Source: Haloarchaeobius litoreus
GTDB taxonomy: Archaea; Halobacteriota; Halobacteria; Halobacteriales; Natrialbaceae
Assembly: GCF_024495425.1 (NCBI RefSeq)
Contig: NZ_JANHJR010000002.1
Location: 496,001-560,000, forward strand
Direction of reading: 5' to 3'
DNA: 64,000 nucleotides
The notes beneath the pieces were generated by a model that was not told the DNA's origin, made no database searches, and saw only the letters and a list, made by a program, of their open reading frames with translations. Shown here piece by piece: positions 34,542 to 42,833 of this stretch (its first letter is position 1; each line of letters starts with the position of its first letter). Made by a program: the position numbers and the translations under genes.

Positions 34542-34925
34542 ATGGTCGACTGGCTCCCCATCGACGAGCCCCAGCCGAGCCAGCTCTATCTCAGCCGGGG
34601 GAAGCTCGACGGCGTGCTCTCGTGGTTCGACCCGGACGAGCCCGACTACGACCCGCTGTCGGTCATCGAACTGGACGGCGAGTGGGTGCTCATCGACGGC
34701 CACACCCGGGCGTTCGTCGCGAGCCTCGCCGGGGTCGACGAGCTGCGGGTCGTCCACGACACCGACGACCACCCGCGGGAGCTGTACGGGCGATGCGTGG
34801 AGTGGTGCCGTGAGGCGGACATCAGGACGGTCGCGGACCTCCACGGGCGGCTCGTGAGCGAGGGAGCCTACGAGCGGCTGTGGCTCGACCGCTGTCATCG
34901 CGCCGCAGCCGAAGGCGGCGGGTGA
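34542..34925 (+). CDS. ParB-like N-terminal domain protein
   Basis: 127 residues. The middle reads LSVIELDGEWVLIDGHTRAFVASLAGVDELRVV, in which D-G-H-T-R-A-x-A is the ParB/Srx-like nucleotide-binding motif. There is no helix-turn-helix or DNA-binding C-terminus, so it is a stand-alone ParB-N-like domain. The role is unknown; such domains bind CTP or phosphate in other proteins. I start at the ATG at 34542, where the family pattern begins. Confidence 0.72.
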   Translation: MVDWLPIDEPQPSQLYLSRGKLDGVLSWFDPDEPDYDPLSVIELDGEWVLIDGHTRAFVASLAGVDELRVVHDTDDHPRELYGRCVEWCREADIRTVADLHGRLVSEGAYERLWLDRCHRAAAEGGG

Positions 34926-34965
34926 CCCAGTACACTCATGCGCTGTCGCGGGCTACTGACGGTGA

Positions 34966-35628
34966 ATGTCCCGCCGAGACGAACGACTCACCCGCGACAC
35001 CGAGGTCGATTCGGTCGCCACGCTGTTCCTCTGGCTCAGAGGCGGGGCCGTCGGCGGGCTCGCCTTCCTCGTCGGCGTGGGGCTGGTCTACTTCCTCCTC
35101 CGGGGCCGGTTCGCGGGCGAGGCAGGGCTCGCCGTCTCGGCGCTCGGTCGCTGGCGCGTCTCGGCGTGGGTGTACTACAACGCCCACCTGGTTCCGACCG
35201 ACGGCGTCGCACTCGACGCGCTCTCGGTCGTCGCCGGCGGGGGGAACACGCTCTTCTGGCTCGCGGCCGAGGAGCCGCTGTTCTACGGGCTGTTCCTCCT
35301 GCCACCGGCGCTGCTCGTGGTCGCGGGCTACCGGACGGCCAAGCGTCGCCCGAAGAACACCCGGTGGCCCCGGGCGGGGGTCGCCGTCGCGGTCGGCTAC
35401 TGTTTCGTCGCGGCGGTGTTCCTCATCGTCGCGTCCATCCAGCCCGCACCACCTGCGGTCGGCGTACCGGCGGGGACCGAGGTCGGCCCGAACCCGTGGC
35501 TGACCGTCGGACTCGCCGCGCTCGCGTACCCGGCCGTGTTCGGGCTGCTGGGAGCGTTGCTGGGGCGACGTGCGCCGTGGACCAGGCCGAGCCAGCAGCG
35601 TCGCGACCGACAGCGCAGACGGCCGTGA
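34966..35628 (+). CDS. Four-helix membrane protein, unknown function
   Basis: 220 residues with hydrophobic segments at about 27-46, 95-120, 137-160 and 180-200, and a strongly basic C-terminus (RRAPWTRPSQQRRDRQRRR). The short N-terminus is charged. A segment after helix 1 (FAGEAGLAVSALGRWRVSAWVYYNAH) looks extracellular. I do not recognise a family with certainty. Its 3' end faces the UbiA gene. Confidence 0.65.
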   Translation: MSRRDERLTRDTEVDSVATLFLWLRGGAVGGLAFLVGVGLVYFLLRGRFAGEAGLAVSALGRWRVSAWVYYNAHLVPTDGVALDALSVVAGGGNTLFWLAAEEPLFYGLFLLPPALLVVAGYRTAKRRPKNTRWPRAGVAVAVGYCFVAAVFLIVASIQPAPPAVGVPAGTEVGPNPWLTVGLAALAYPAVFGLLGALLGRRAPWTRPSQQRRDRQRRRP

Positions 35629-35674
35629 GCCCGCACCGCACGGCGGACCGGCGTGACGGCGCGGCCGCCCCGGG

Positions 35675-36526
35675 TCACGACAACGGCTGGTAGTACACCG
35701 CGACGAGCAGCACCGCGAGGAAGAGGTAGCAGCCGCGCACGAGCAGCATCGTCGCCAGCTCGTCGGTGCCGCGGCGGGCGAACGCGGCGACCGGGACGAA
35801 CACGAGGACGGCGGCGGCCGCGGAGGGCGGGAACACGCTGACGGCGGCGAACGCGAGCACGGCGACCAGCCCGACCGCCATCAGCCCGAAGGCGACCGTG
35901 CGGGCGCGCTCGCGACCGACGACCACAGCGACGGTGCGCTTCCTGATGGAGCGGTCGTATTCGTAGTCCTTCGCGTCGTCGATGACCTTCACGCCCGAGA
36001 GCAGGACGAGGAACACGACGGCGAAGGCGAGCGGGACGGCCGCGAAGCCGGCGGTCTGGACGTAGTAGCCGCCGACGATGGCGACCGCGATGCCGAGCGG
36101 GTAGCCCGTCGTCGCGGTGACCGGGTTCGTGTCGAGCTGGGGGGCGTGGTGGTAGGCGATGAGCCAGCACGGCAGCGTGACGAGCGCGGCGACGGGGTCG
36201 ACGAGCAGCCACAGCGCGCCGAGGCAGAGGAAGAACCCGGTCGTGGCGAGCGCGAGGGCGAGGCGACAGCCGCGCTCGGTCAGCGGGTGGTCGTCGTCCT
36301 CGTCGCGCACGTAGAAGTCCACGTAGCCGTCCTTCACGTGGGCGGTGTAGACCGCGAGGAAGACGGCGACCATGTGGACCGCGCCGAGGGCCACGTCGAA
36401 CTCCCCTGCGAGGACGCTCCCGAACCACGAGGCGGCGAGCGGCGGGAGCATGAACACGGGGTGGACCTGCGAGGAGAGCGCGCGGGCGTCGGCGACGACT
36501 CCGGAGTCGTGCCGGGAGAACGTCAT
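35675..36526 (-). CDS. UbiA-family prenyltransferase
   Basis: 283 residues and about eight hydrophobic helices. The two Asp-rich diphosphate-binding regions are recognisable: KDGYVDFYVRDED (about 62-76) and DDAKDYEYDRSIRKRT (about 183-198). UbiA enzymes attach a prenyl chain to an aromatic ring or related acceptor. The second motif D-x-x-x-D is intact. The acceptor is unknown; haloarchaea use paralogues for menaquinone, lipid (digeranylgeranylglyceryl phosphate) and carotenoid work. Confidence 0.88.
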   Translation of the reverse strand: MTFSRHDSGVVADARALSSQVHPVFMLPPLAASWFGSVLAGEFDVALGAVHMVAVFLAVYTAHVKDGYVDFYVRDEDDDHPLTERGCRLALALATTGFFLCLGALWLLVDPVAALVTLPCWLIAYHHAPQLDTNPVTATTGYPLGIAVAIVGGYYVQTAGFAAVPLAFAVVFLVLLSGVKVIDDAKDYEYDRSIRKRTVAVVVGRERARTVAFGLMAVGLVAVLAFAAVSVFPPSAAAAVLVFVPVAAFARRGTDELATMLLVRGCYLFLAVLLVAVYYQPLS

Positions 36527-36673
36527 GTGCTACCATTCGGCACCGACGCCAATAACTCCGCGGGTGGGCGACGGGACTGCCGGAGCGCCCGTGCGCGTAG
36601 CCCCGGTGACGGACGACTGGGAGACGGTGCCCCGTGGCACCGTCCAGTCCGTCACTGGCGGCTCGGCGGTGGC

Positions 36674-37231
36674 TCAGTCGATGGTCGGGTTCGTCGGGTG
36701 GAACACGCCTTCGGGGTTCCCCCGGTGGACCCACGCGTGGAGGCCGGTGAAGTCCCTCTCACTCTCGAAGTGCCAGCCCTCCGCCTCCGTCGTCCGCAGG
36801 TGTCGCGAGCTGTCCTCGTCGGCGAAGATGTTCGGTGGGTTCGCAGCCTGGTCGCCGGGGACCAGCCACTCGACCCCGCCGAGGACGAGGTCGTCATCGT
36901 GTGACTGGTCGTGGGGCTCTCCCGGTTCTGGGTCGTAGTTCCCCGTCGTGAAGTAGACGAGCACGCCCGGGTCTTCGAGGTCGGTCCCGAACGGTGACCC
37001 GTCGGCGAAGTGGAACCCCATCCCGGGGACGTACGGCGAGATGGCGCTGTAGTGGTCTTCGCGGGCGGTGTCGAAATCCCTGTACGGACGGCTCACGGCT
37101 CGAACGCCATTGAGCTGCTGTGAGAGCTCGTCCGGTTGCGCGGTCGCGGCTGTGGCACCCGCGGCTCCCAGCACGAGACCGCCACCGATCGTCTGTAGCA
37201 CGGTTCGTCTGGTAGGCTGGATTGGTGGCAT
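36674..37231 (-). CDS. Secreted Tat-signal protein, unknown function
   Basis: 185 residues. The N-terminus MPPIQPTRRTVLQTIGGGLVLG has a twin-arginine motif and hydrophobic core, ending around AATAQ, with no lipobox, so it is probably released outside the cell. The mature part has GMGFHFADGS, LVYFTTGNYDPEPGEPHDQSH, LGGVEWLVPGDQ and HAWVHRGNPEGVFHPTNP. Several His, Asp and Trp residues suggest a metal-binding or sugar-binding role, but I recognise no family. The upstream 37232-37383 gap is AT-rich near 37320 (GATGTTAACATTTG). Confidence 0.75.
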   Translation of the reverse strand: MPPIQPTRRTVLQTIGGGLVLGAAGATAATAQPDELSQQLNGVRAVSRPYRDFDTAREDHYSAISPYVPGMGFHFADGSPFGTDLEDPGVLVYFTTGNYDPEPGEPHDQSHDDDLVLGGVEWLVPGDQAANPPNIFADEDSSRHLRTTEAEGWHFESERDFTGLHAWVHRGNPEGVFHPTNPTID

Positions 37232-37383
37232 TGATTTCCTCCGCGACGTCCCCCACAACCCTCCCTCGTCGGTCCGCGATCTGGCACGGGGAACGTCCCT
37301 TACTACTCTACTCTGTGGGATGTTAACATTTGCCAAACATTCCTGCGGATACACATGGGGCCGCCCGGAGACGGACCGACGCT

Positions 37384-39084
37384 TCAGACCGTCTCGTCGA
37401 CGAAGGACTCCAGCAGCTTGCGCTCGGCGGCGCGGAGGTGCTCGTGCAGCGTCGGGGCGGCGATGTCCATCGCGTCGGCGACCTCCTCTGCGGTGCTGTC
37501 GCGGGGCCACTCGTAGTAGCCCGCCGAGTACGCCGTCTCGAGGGCGGCCCGCTGGCGGTCGGTCAGGCGGTCGCTGAGGTCCTGCCGGAAGGATTCGGTC
37601 GACTGGACCGAGCGCTCGACCTCGCGCTTGGAGACGAGGTCGATGTCGTCGTACGTCGACTGGACCGCGCTGGCGATGGCCTTCAGGTCGGCGTCCGGTG
37701 CGGCCTCGACGACGACGCTCCCCTCCCCGTCGGTCACGTCGAACGACCGGACGGTCGCGCCGACGGCCGAGAGCGTCTCGATGGCGGCCTCGGTGACGGA
37801 GAGCTCGAGCAGGGATTCCCCCCCGTCGGCGACGAGCCGCGCGCTCCCGATGGCGTCGAGTTCGGCCGCGAGTTCGAGCGCCGCCTCGCCGTCGCCGCCA
37901 ACGAGGTCGACGAAGCAGGTCAGCCCGGACTCGTCGTTCGAGGCGATGCCGCGCAGCGAGAGGTCACCGCCCGTCTCCGCCGCGATGCGGACGAGCGGGT
38001 CGTCGCGGTCGCCGTGGCGGAACTCCAGCTCGGCGACGGTGTCCGCGAGCAGGAGGCGGTGCTGCTCGACGGCCGTGATGCCGTTGCCGATGCGCGCGCC
38101 GAGCTGGGCGAACACGTCGAGCTCGTGGTCGCTGACGGTGTGTTCGGCCGTGGTCCCGACGACGAGCGCCCCGTAGGACTTCTCGCGGTAGGACAGCGGC
38201 GTGACGAGTGCGACGCCGTCCTCGAACCCGGCCACGTCGACGTCGGTCAGCAGCTGTATCTCGCCGTCGTCGACCGCCGACTCGACGCCCTCGACGAGCT
38301 GGCTGCCGGCGATGTCGAGGGTCTCGTCCACCGCGCCCGCACCCTCACGCGGCCGGACGCCTCGGCTGTGGTCGGTGTACTCAGCGACCAGCGCCGCGCG
38401 GTACGGCTCGGTCCCGACGACGGCCCCGCAGACCGCGGCGTCGATGGCCTCCCGGGTCTCCGAATCGACGAGCGCGCGGTCGACGCGCCGGATGACCCGG
38501 TTGACGTTCGTGAGGCGTTCGAGCTGCTGTTCGCGCTGTGCGATCGCCTCCTCGTTGGCCTCGTACGTCTCGTCGAGCTCGCTCTCGAGTTCGACGAGCT
38601 GGTCCTCGTCGCGCAGGGCCTCGCGCTCGCGCGTCGAGAGCGCGGCCTCGGTCGCCTCCAGCGCGAAGTACTCCCGGACCGCCTCGGAGAAGTCCGAGCG
38701 CGCGAGCAGTTCGTCCGCGGTGTCGACGACGTCGTCGCGGTCGACGGGCTTCACGAGGTACTCGTCGAACGGCATGTCGACGATGTCGGTGTCGGGCGCG
38801 ACGGCGGTCATCATCGCGACCGGGAACTCGTAGCCCTCCGCGCGGAGGACGTCGAGCGTCTCGTCGCCCGACTTGCGGGGCATCCGACGGTCGAGCAGGA
38901 CGAGGTCGATCTGGTCGTCGACCGCGTCCAGCGCGTCCTCCCCGCTGTAGGCGGTCACGACGCGGTAGTCGTCGTCCTCCAGCCAGTATCGACAGGTGTC
39001 CGCGAGGTCCTCGTCGTCGTCCACGACGAGGACTGTGGGACGGGAAGCCCCCACCTCTGCATCCCGCGACAGATTCGTTGCCAT
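37384..39084 (-). CDS. Response regulator-GAF-HTH_10 transcription regulator
   Basis: 566 residues. The order is a receiver domain (VLVVDDDEDLADTCR, phospho-Asp in LVLLDRRMP near residue 63, Lys in YLVKPVD near 109), a coiled linker (EREALRDEDQLVELESEL), a GAF-type domain with LVTPLSYREKSYGALVVG, a bacterio-opsin-activator-type region, and a C-terminal HTH_10 (LTDRQRAALETAYSAGYYEWPR, then STAEEVADAM). It probably senses a phosphorelay input plus a small ligand and controls transcription. No histidine kinase gene is next to it. Confidence 0.9.
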   Translation of the reverse strand: MATNLSRDAEVGASRPTVLVVDDDEDLADTCRYWLEDDDYRVVTAYSGEDALDAVDDQIDLVLLDRRMPRKSGDETLDVLRAEGYEFPVAMMTAVAPDTDIVDMPFDEYLVKPVDRDDVVDTADELLARSDFSEAVREYFALEATEAALSTREREALRDEDQLVELESELDETYEANEEAIAQREQQLERLTNVNRVIRRVDRALVDSETREAIDAAVCGAVVGTEPYRAALVAEYTDHSRGVRPREGAGAVDETLDIAGSQLVEGVESAVDDGEIQLLTDVDVAGFEDGVALVTPLSYREKSYGALVVGTTAEHTVSDHELDVFAQLGARIGNGITAVEQHRLLLADTVAELEFRHGDRDDPLVRIAAETGGDLSLRGIASNDESGLTCFVDLVGGDGEAALELAAELDAIGSARLVADGGESLLELSVTEAAIETLSAVGATVRSFDVTDGEGSVVVEAAPDADLKAIASAVQSTYDDIDLVSKREVERSVQSTESFRQDLSDRLTDRQRAALETAYSAGYYEWPRDSTAEEVADAMDIAAPTLHEHLRAAERKLLESFVDETV

Positions 39085-39192
39085 TGGCGATGCGTACGGG
39101 GCCGACGAGCAAATGGAGTCGGACCTAAACAGTTTGGCTTCACGGTGTACCGCCGCCGTCGTCACCCGAACTGTGGTGGCCGTCGGGACGTC

Positions 39193-40314
39193 TCAGCGGA
39201 CCGCCTTCGTCGCCTCGCGCATCACGTCCAGCGCCTCCTCCAGCTCCTCGGTGCTGGTGGCGTAGGAGATGCGGGCGTAGCCCTCGCCGTGGTCGCCGAA
39301 CGCCTCGCCGGGGACGACGACGACGCCGCGGTCGAGCACCTCGTCGACCCAGCCGTCGGGCACCTTCGGCATGACGTAGAACGCGCCCTTCGGCTCCGGC
39401 ACGTCCAGTCCCATGTCGGTCAGGCCGTCGACGACGAGGTCCCGGCGCTCCTCGAACGTGGCGACCATCTCGTCGACGACGTCCTGCGGGCCGTCGATGG
39501 CTCCCTCGGCGGCGTACTGCGCCGGGGCCGACGCGCAGGCCTGCACGTACTGGTGGACCCGGAGCATGCGCTCGATGCGCTCGTTCGAGCCGACCACCCA
39601 GCCGAGCCGCCAGCCGGTCATCGAGTACGTCTTGGAGCAGGCGGAGACGACGACCACGTTGCCGGAGTCGGTGAACTCCATCGGAGAGTGGTGCTCGCCG
39701 TCGAAGACGATGTGCTCGTACACCTCGTCGGAGACACAGAGCACGTCGTGCTCCTCGGCGATGCGGGCGAACTCCCGCATGTCCTCCTCGGACTGGACCG
39801 CACCGGTCGGGTTGCCGGGGCTGTTCACGATGAACGCCGCGGTGTCTTCGGTGATGTTCTCTTCGACCGTCGCGGGGTCGAGCGTGAGGTCCTCGCGGAG
39901 CGGGACGGGGTTCGGCTCGCCGCCCGCGACGTGCGTGAGCGCCTCGTACGCGACGAAGCCGGGGTCGGGGTAGATGACCTCGTCGCCCTGGTCGACGTGG
40001 GCCTCCATGACGAGGTGCAGTGCCTCGGAGCCGCCGGCGGTCGCGATGATGTCCTCGGTGTCGACCGCGAGGCCGCGGTCACGCTCGAACTTCGCCGAGA
40101 TGGCCTCGCGCAGCGACTCGGTGCCCTTGTTCGAGGTGTAGGCGTCGGTCTTGCCCGCCTGGATGGCCTCGACGGCGGCCGAGCGCGCGTGCTCGGGCGT
40201 CGGGAAGTCGGGCTGTCCGAGGCCGAGGTTGATGGCGTCCTCGCCGGCCGCCTCGAAGACCTCGCGGATGCCACTGATACTGACCCGTTCGACCCGGTTC
40301 GAGAACTCGGTCAT
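39193..40314 (-). CDS. Class I/II aminotransferase
   Basis: 373 residues, fold-type I PLP enzyme. The PLP Lys lies in SACSKTYSMTGWRLGWV, with NSPGNPTGAV and DEVYEHIVF upstream, as in aspartate- or alanine-type aminotransferases (subgroup I gamma). A C-terminal Arg for the carboxylate is expected in ARISYA. The substrate is unclear: an aromatic or aspartate role is likely. It stands alone on the minus strand, upstream of the PAC2 gene. Confidence 0.9.
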   Translation of the reverse strand: MTEFSNRVERVSISGIREVFEAAGEDAINLGLGQPDFPTPEHARSAAVEAIQAGKTDAYTSNKGTESLREAISAKFERDRGLAVDTEDIIATAGGSEALHLVMEAHVDQGDEVIYPDPGFVAYEALTHVAGGEPNPVPLREDLTLDPATVEENITEDTAAFIVNSPGNPTGAVQSEEDMREFARIAEEHDVLCVSDEVYEHIVFDGEHHSPMEFTDSGNVVVVSACSKTYSMTGWRLGWVVGSNERIERMLRVHQYVQACASAPAQYAAEGAIDGPQDVVDEMVATFEERRDLVVDGLTDMGLDVPEPKGAFYVMPKVPDGWVDEVLDRGVVVVPGEAFGDHGEGYARISYATSTEELEEALDVMREATKAVR

Positions 40315-40398
40315 ACACCAACCAGCGTCGCGATTGCGGATAACTCTTGATGTGGTTCGTGGTATCGAATCACACCGATTCCGGACGACGCGGCCGGG

Positions 40399-41136
40399 CT
40401 ACTGGTACATCCGGAGCGGCTGGGCCTGCGAGCTCTCCTCGTCTTTCGCCTCGCGCATCTTCTCGGCGAACTGCTCTTTCTGGTCTCTGATCTCCTCGGC
40501 GTGGTCGACCAGCTCGGAGATGTCGACCTCGATGTCGGTCAGCGGGCCGATGCCGTGCTCGATGAGGACCCGCGCCGCCTCCGGGTCGGGGAACCGCTCG
40601 TTCGACTGGACGACGAGTCCGACGCCGTCGAGGCCGACCTCACCTGCCTCGTTGAGGAACGCGCCGGTCGGACCGCTGACGACGCCATTCTCGGGCGGCA
40701 GGTCGATGTCGAGCTCGTCGAGCAGCCCCCCCGCCTCGCCCGTCGCGATGCCGAACAGCTCCGGGACGCCCGACTTCTCGGCCGGGAGACCGCTGAGGAA
40801 GATGGGCGTGACGTTCTCGTCCTCGAGCCAGCCGACGAGGCAGTCCGCGAACTCGGCGACCGCAGCAGATTTCACCGGCACGTCGCTCTGGAGCGCGACC
40901 AGGTCCTCCTCGGGTGCCGCGTAGAGGCGGACCGGCGGCAGGATCTCGCGCTCGCCCTCGTGGTAGACGCCGATCGGTGCGAGGCTGTCGCAGTGGACCG
41001 TCCCGTACAGCTCCATGTCGAACTCCTCGACGAGGTGGTCAGTGGCGATCTTCCCGACGAGGCCGACACCGGGCATCCCCTCGACGAGCATCGCGCCGTC
41101 GACGTCCATCTCCGCGTGCTGCTGGATGTGTCCCAT
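40399..41136 (-). CDS. PAC2-family proteasome-assembly-chaperone-like protein
   Basis: 245 residues. PAC2-like proteins in archaea resemble PbaB-type proteasome chaperones; some use an ATP-independent chaperone fold. Visible features are VEGMPGVGLVGKIATDHLV (about 16-34), AEFADCLVGWL and a Gly-rich stretch EAGGLLDELDI; a charged helix runs at the end (ELVDHAEEIRDQKEQFAEKM). I start at the ATG at 41136. The interaction with the proteasome is by family, not seen here. Confidence 0.85.
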   Translation of the reverse strand: MGHIQQHAEMDVDGAMLVEGMPGVGLVGKIATDHLVEEFDMELYGTVHCDSLAPIGVYHEGEREILPPVRLYAAPEEDLVALQSDVPVKSAAVAEFADCLVGWLEDENVTPIFLSGLPAEKSGVPELFGIATGEAGGLLDELDIDLPPENGVVSGPTGAFLNEAGEVGLDGVGLVVQSNERFPDPEAARVLIEHGIGPLTDIEVDISELVDHAEEIRDQKEQFAEKMREAKDEESSQAQPLRMYQ

Positions 41137-41230
41137 GTTCGAACTGATACGCGCACGTGAGGTAAAAGCTCCCCACGAGTGCGTCGCCCGTTCGAAACCG
41201 ACTAACCGTTCCCCCGCGAAACCGCGCTCG

Positions 41231-42157
41231 ATGGAGCCATTCGAGCGGTACCGGGACGTTGTCGACGACTTCGAGGCGTTCATCGACGCCTGCCGTCGCT
41301 CGCTCCCGATGGCGGTCCGCGTGAACACGCTGAAGGCGACGACAGAGCAGGTCGAACGCGCGTTCGACGAAGCCGGAGTCGGCTTCGAGCGTGCCGGCTG
41401 GCACCCCCACGTGATGCGCGTCGAGACGGACACCCCCGGGGCCACGTGGCCGAGCTTCCACGGCTGGGTCCACGGGCAGGAGGAGGTGTCGGCCATCCCC
41501 GCCACCGTGCTCGCACCGGAGCCGGGCGAGCGCGTCCTCGACGCCTGCGCCGCGCCGGGGAGCAAGGCGACGCAACTCGCCGCCGAGATGGACGACGAGG
41601 GAACGCTCGTCGCCAACGACAACAACCTCGGGCGGCTCTCCGCGCTGCGGTTCAACTGCGAGCGCCTCGGCGTCACCAACGTCGCGGTCACGAACCGGGA
41701 CGCCAGGAACTTCTCGCTGAAGCCCTTCGCCGCCGAGGGCGAGCACGAGGGCCCACAGTTCGACCGCGTGCTCGTCGACGCCCCCTGCTCGTGCGAGGGG
41801 ACCATCCGGAAAAACCCGGACGCACTCGACGGCTGGAGCGAGGACCACGTCGCCGGCATCGCGGGCGTCCAGAAGGGCATCCTCCGGCGAGCCATCCAGG
41901 TCACTCGCGACGGCGGCCACGTCGTCTACTCCACCTGCACGTTCGCCCCGGAGGAGAACGAGGCCGTACTGGACCACGTCCTCCAGCAGGAGGACTGCCA
42001 CCTCGTCGACTACGACCTCGCGCTCGAACACGACGACGGTCTCACCGGGTGGCAGGACCAGGAGTTCGACCCGCAGATGACCAAAGCGAAGCGTGTCTAC
42101 CCCCACCAGAACGACACTGGCGGGTTCTTCACCGCGAAACTGGAGGTGGGCGCATGA
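41231..42157 (+). CDS. RsmB/NOP-family RNA m5C methyltransferase
   Basis: 308 residues. Motif I is VLDACAAPGSKATQLAAEM, with the two catalytic Cys in DAPCSCEG and in the YSTCTFAPEEN motif, as in Nop2/NSUN and RsmB enzymes. It methylates C5 of cytosine in tRNA or rRNA. There is a short N-terminal domain only. The stop overlaps the next ATG by 4 bases, so the two are translationally coupled; the neighbour may supply RNA-binding. Confidence 0.92.
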   Translation: MEPFERYRDVVDDFEAFIDACRRSLPMAVRVNTLKATTEQVERAFDEAGVGFERAGWHPHVMRVETDTPGATWPSFHGWVHGQEEVSAIPATVLAPEPGERVLDACAAPGSKATQLAAEMDDEGTLVANDNNLGRLSALRFNCERLGVTNVAVTNRDARNFSLKPFAAEGEHEGPQFDRVLVDAPCSCEGTIRKNPDALDGWSEDHVAGIAGVQKGILRRAIQVTRDGGHVVYSTCTFAPEENEAVLDHVLQQEDCHLVDYDLALEHDDGLTGWQDQEFDPQMTKAKRVYPHQNDTGGFFTAKLEVGA

Positions 42158-42657
42158 GCGAGAACGACGGGCAGCGCTTCGACCGCATTCCCGCCACCGA
42201 GGACGAACGCGAGGTCGAGGGCCGGGCCACCCGCGAGGAGGTCGTCGACTGGTGGGAGAACCGCTTCGGCATCCCCGCCGAGACGTTCGCCGACCACACG
42301 TTCTGGGAGAAGGGCGCGGGCAAGATCTGGATCTTCGCGGGCGACGCGCCGAGCCCCATCTCGATCGAGGGCCTCGGGATGACGTTCCTCCGGACCCGAC
42401 AGGAGCACTGGAAGCCGACGACCGACGCCGTCCAGCGCTTCGGCCGGCTCGCCACGACGAACGTGTTCGAGCTGACCGAGGAACAGGCCGGGCGCTTCGT
42501 CGCCGGCGAGGACCAGGAGATCCCGTACGACGGCGACTGGGGCTACGTCATCGCCGCCCACGAGATCGCGGGCGAGCGCGAGCCCATCGGCGTCGGTCTC
42601 TACGTCTACGGCGAGCTCAAGTCGACGGTGCCGAAGGGCCGTCAGCGGTCGGTCTGA
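42154..42657 (+). CDS. PUA-like partner of the RNA methyltransferase, unknown function
   Basis: 167 residues. The start overlaps the stop of the methyltransferase gene (ATGA). It contains WWENRFGIPAETFADHTFWEKGAGKIWIF, then IEGLGMTFLRTRQEHWKPTTDAVQRFG and an ending with GLYVYGELKSTVPKGRQ. The last third looks like a PUA or PUA-like RNA-binding fold, as in archaeal and human Nop2/NSUN-associated proteins; this is inference. Tight coupling points to a shared substrate. Confidence 0.75.
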   Translation: MSENDGQRFDRIPATEDEREVEGRATREEVVDWWENRFGIPAETFADHTFWEKGAGKIWIFAGDAPSPISIEGLGMTFLRTRQEHWKPTTDAVQRFGRLATTNVFELTEEQAGRFVAGEDQEIPYDGDWGYVIAAHEIAGEREPIGVGLYVYGELKSTVPKGRQRSV

Positions 42658-42675
42658 GGCACCCCCTCGTCCGAC

Positions 42676-42684
42676 CCTTTTTAT
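42676..42684 (+). terminator. Possible T-run terminator after the methyltransferase operon
   Basis: CCCTTTTTA about 20 bases after the stop. Archaeal terminators are often short T-runs. The remaining 42658-42833 gap holds GC-rich inverted segments (CGCGTGACG types) but no convincing feature. Confidence 0.3.
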
Positions 42685-42833
42685 CGGAAACCGCGCCCAG
42701 ACGCGGCGTGCCCTGACCACGCGACGCGTGACGGCCGAGGCGGGTGCGTGACGCACCGTCGCGCGAGAATCTGCGTCGCCTGTTCGCCATCTACCGACCC
42801 ACCAGCGACGGCTCGCTCCGGATCGTCGTCCGC

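Noticed and set aside
42685-42833. Possible tRNA or small RNA in the gap with CGCGTGACG repeats
   Set aside because: No cloverleaf, no T-loop GTTCRAATC signature and the inverted segments are short; left unannotated.
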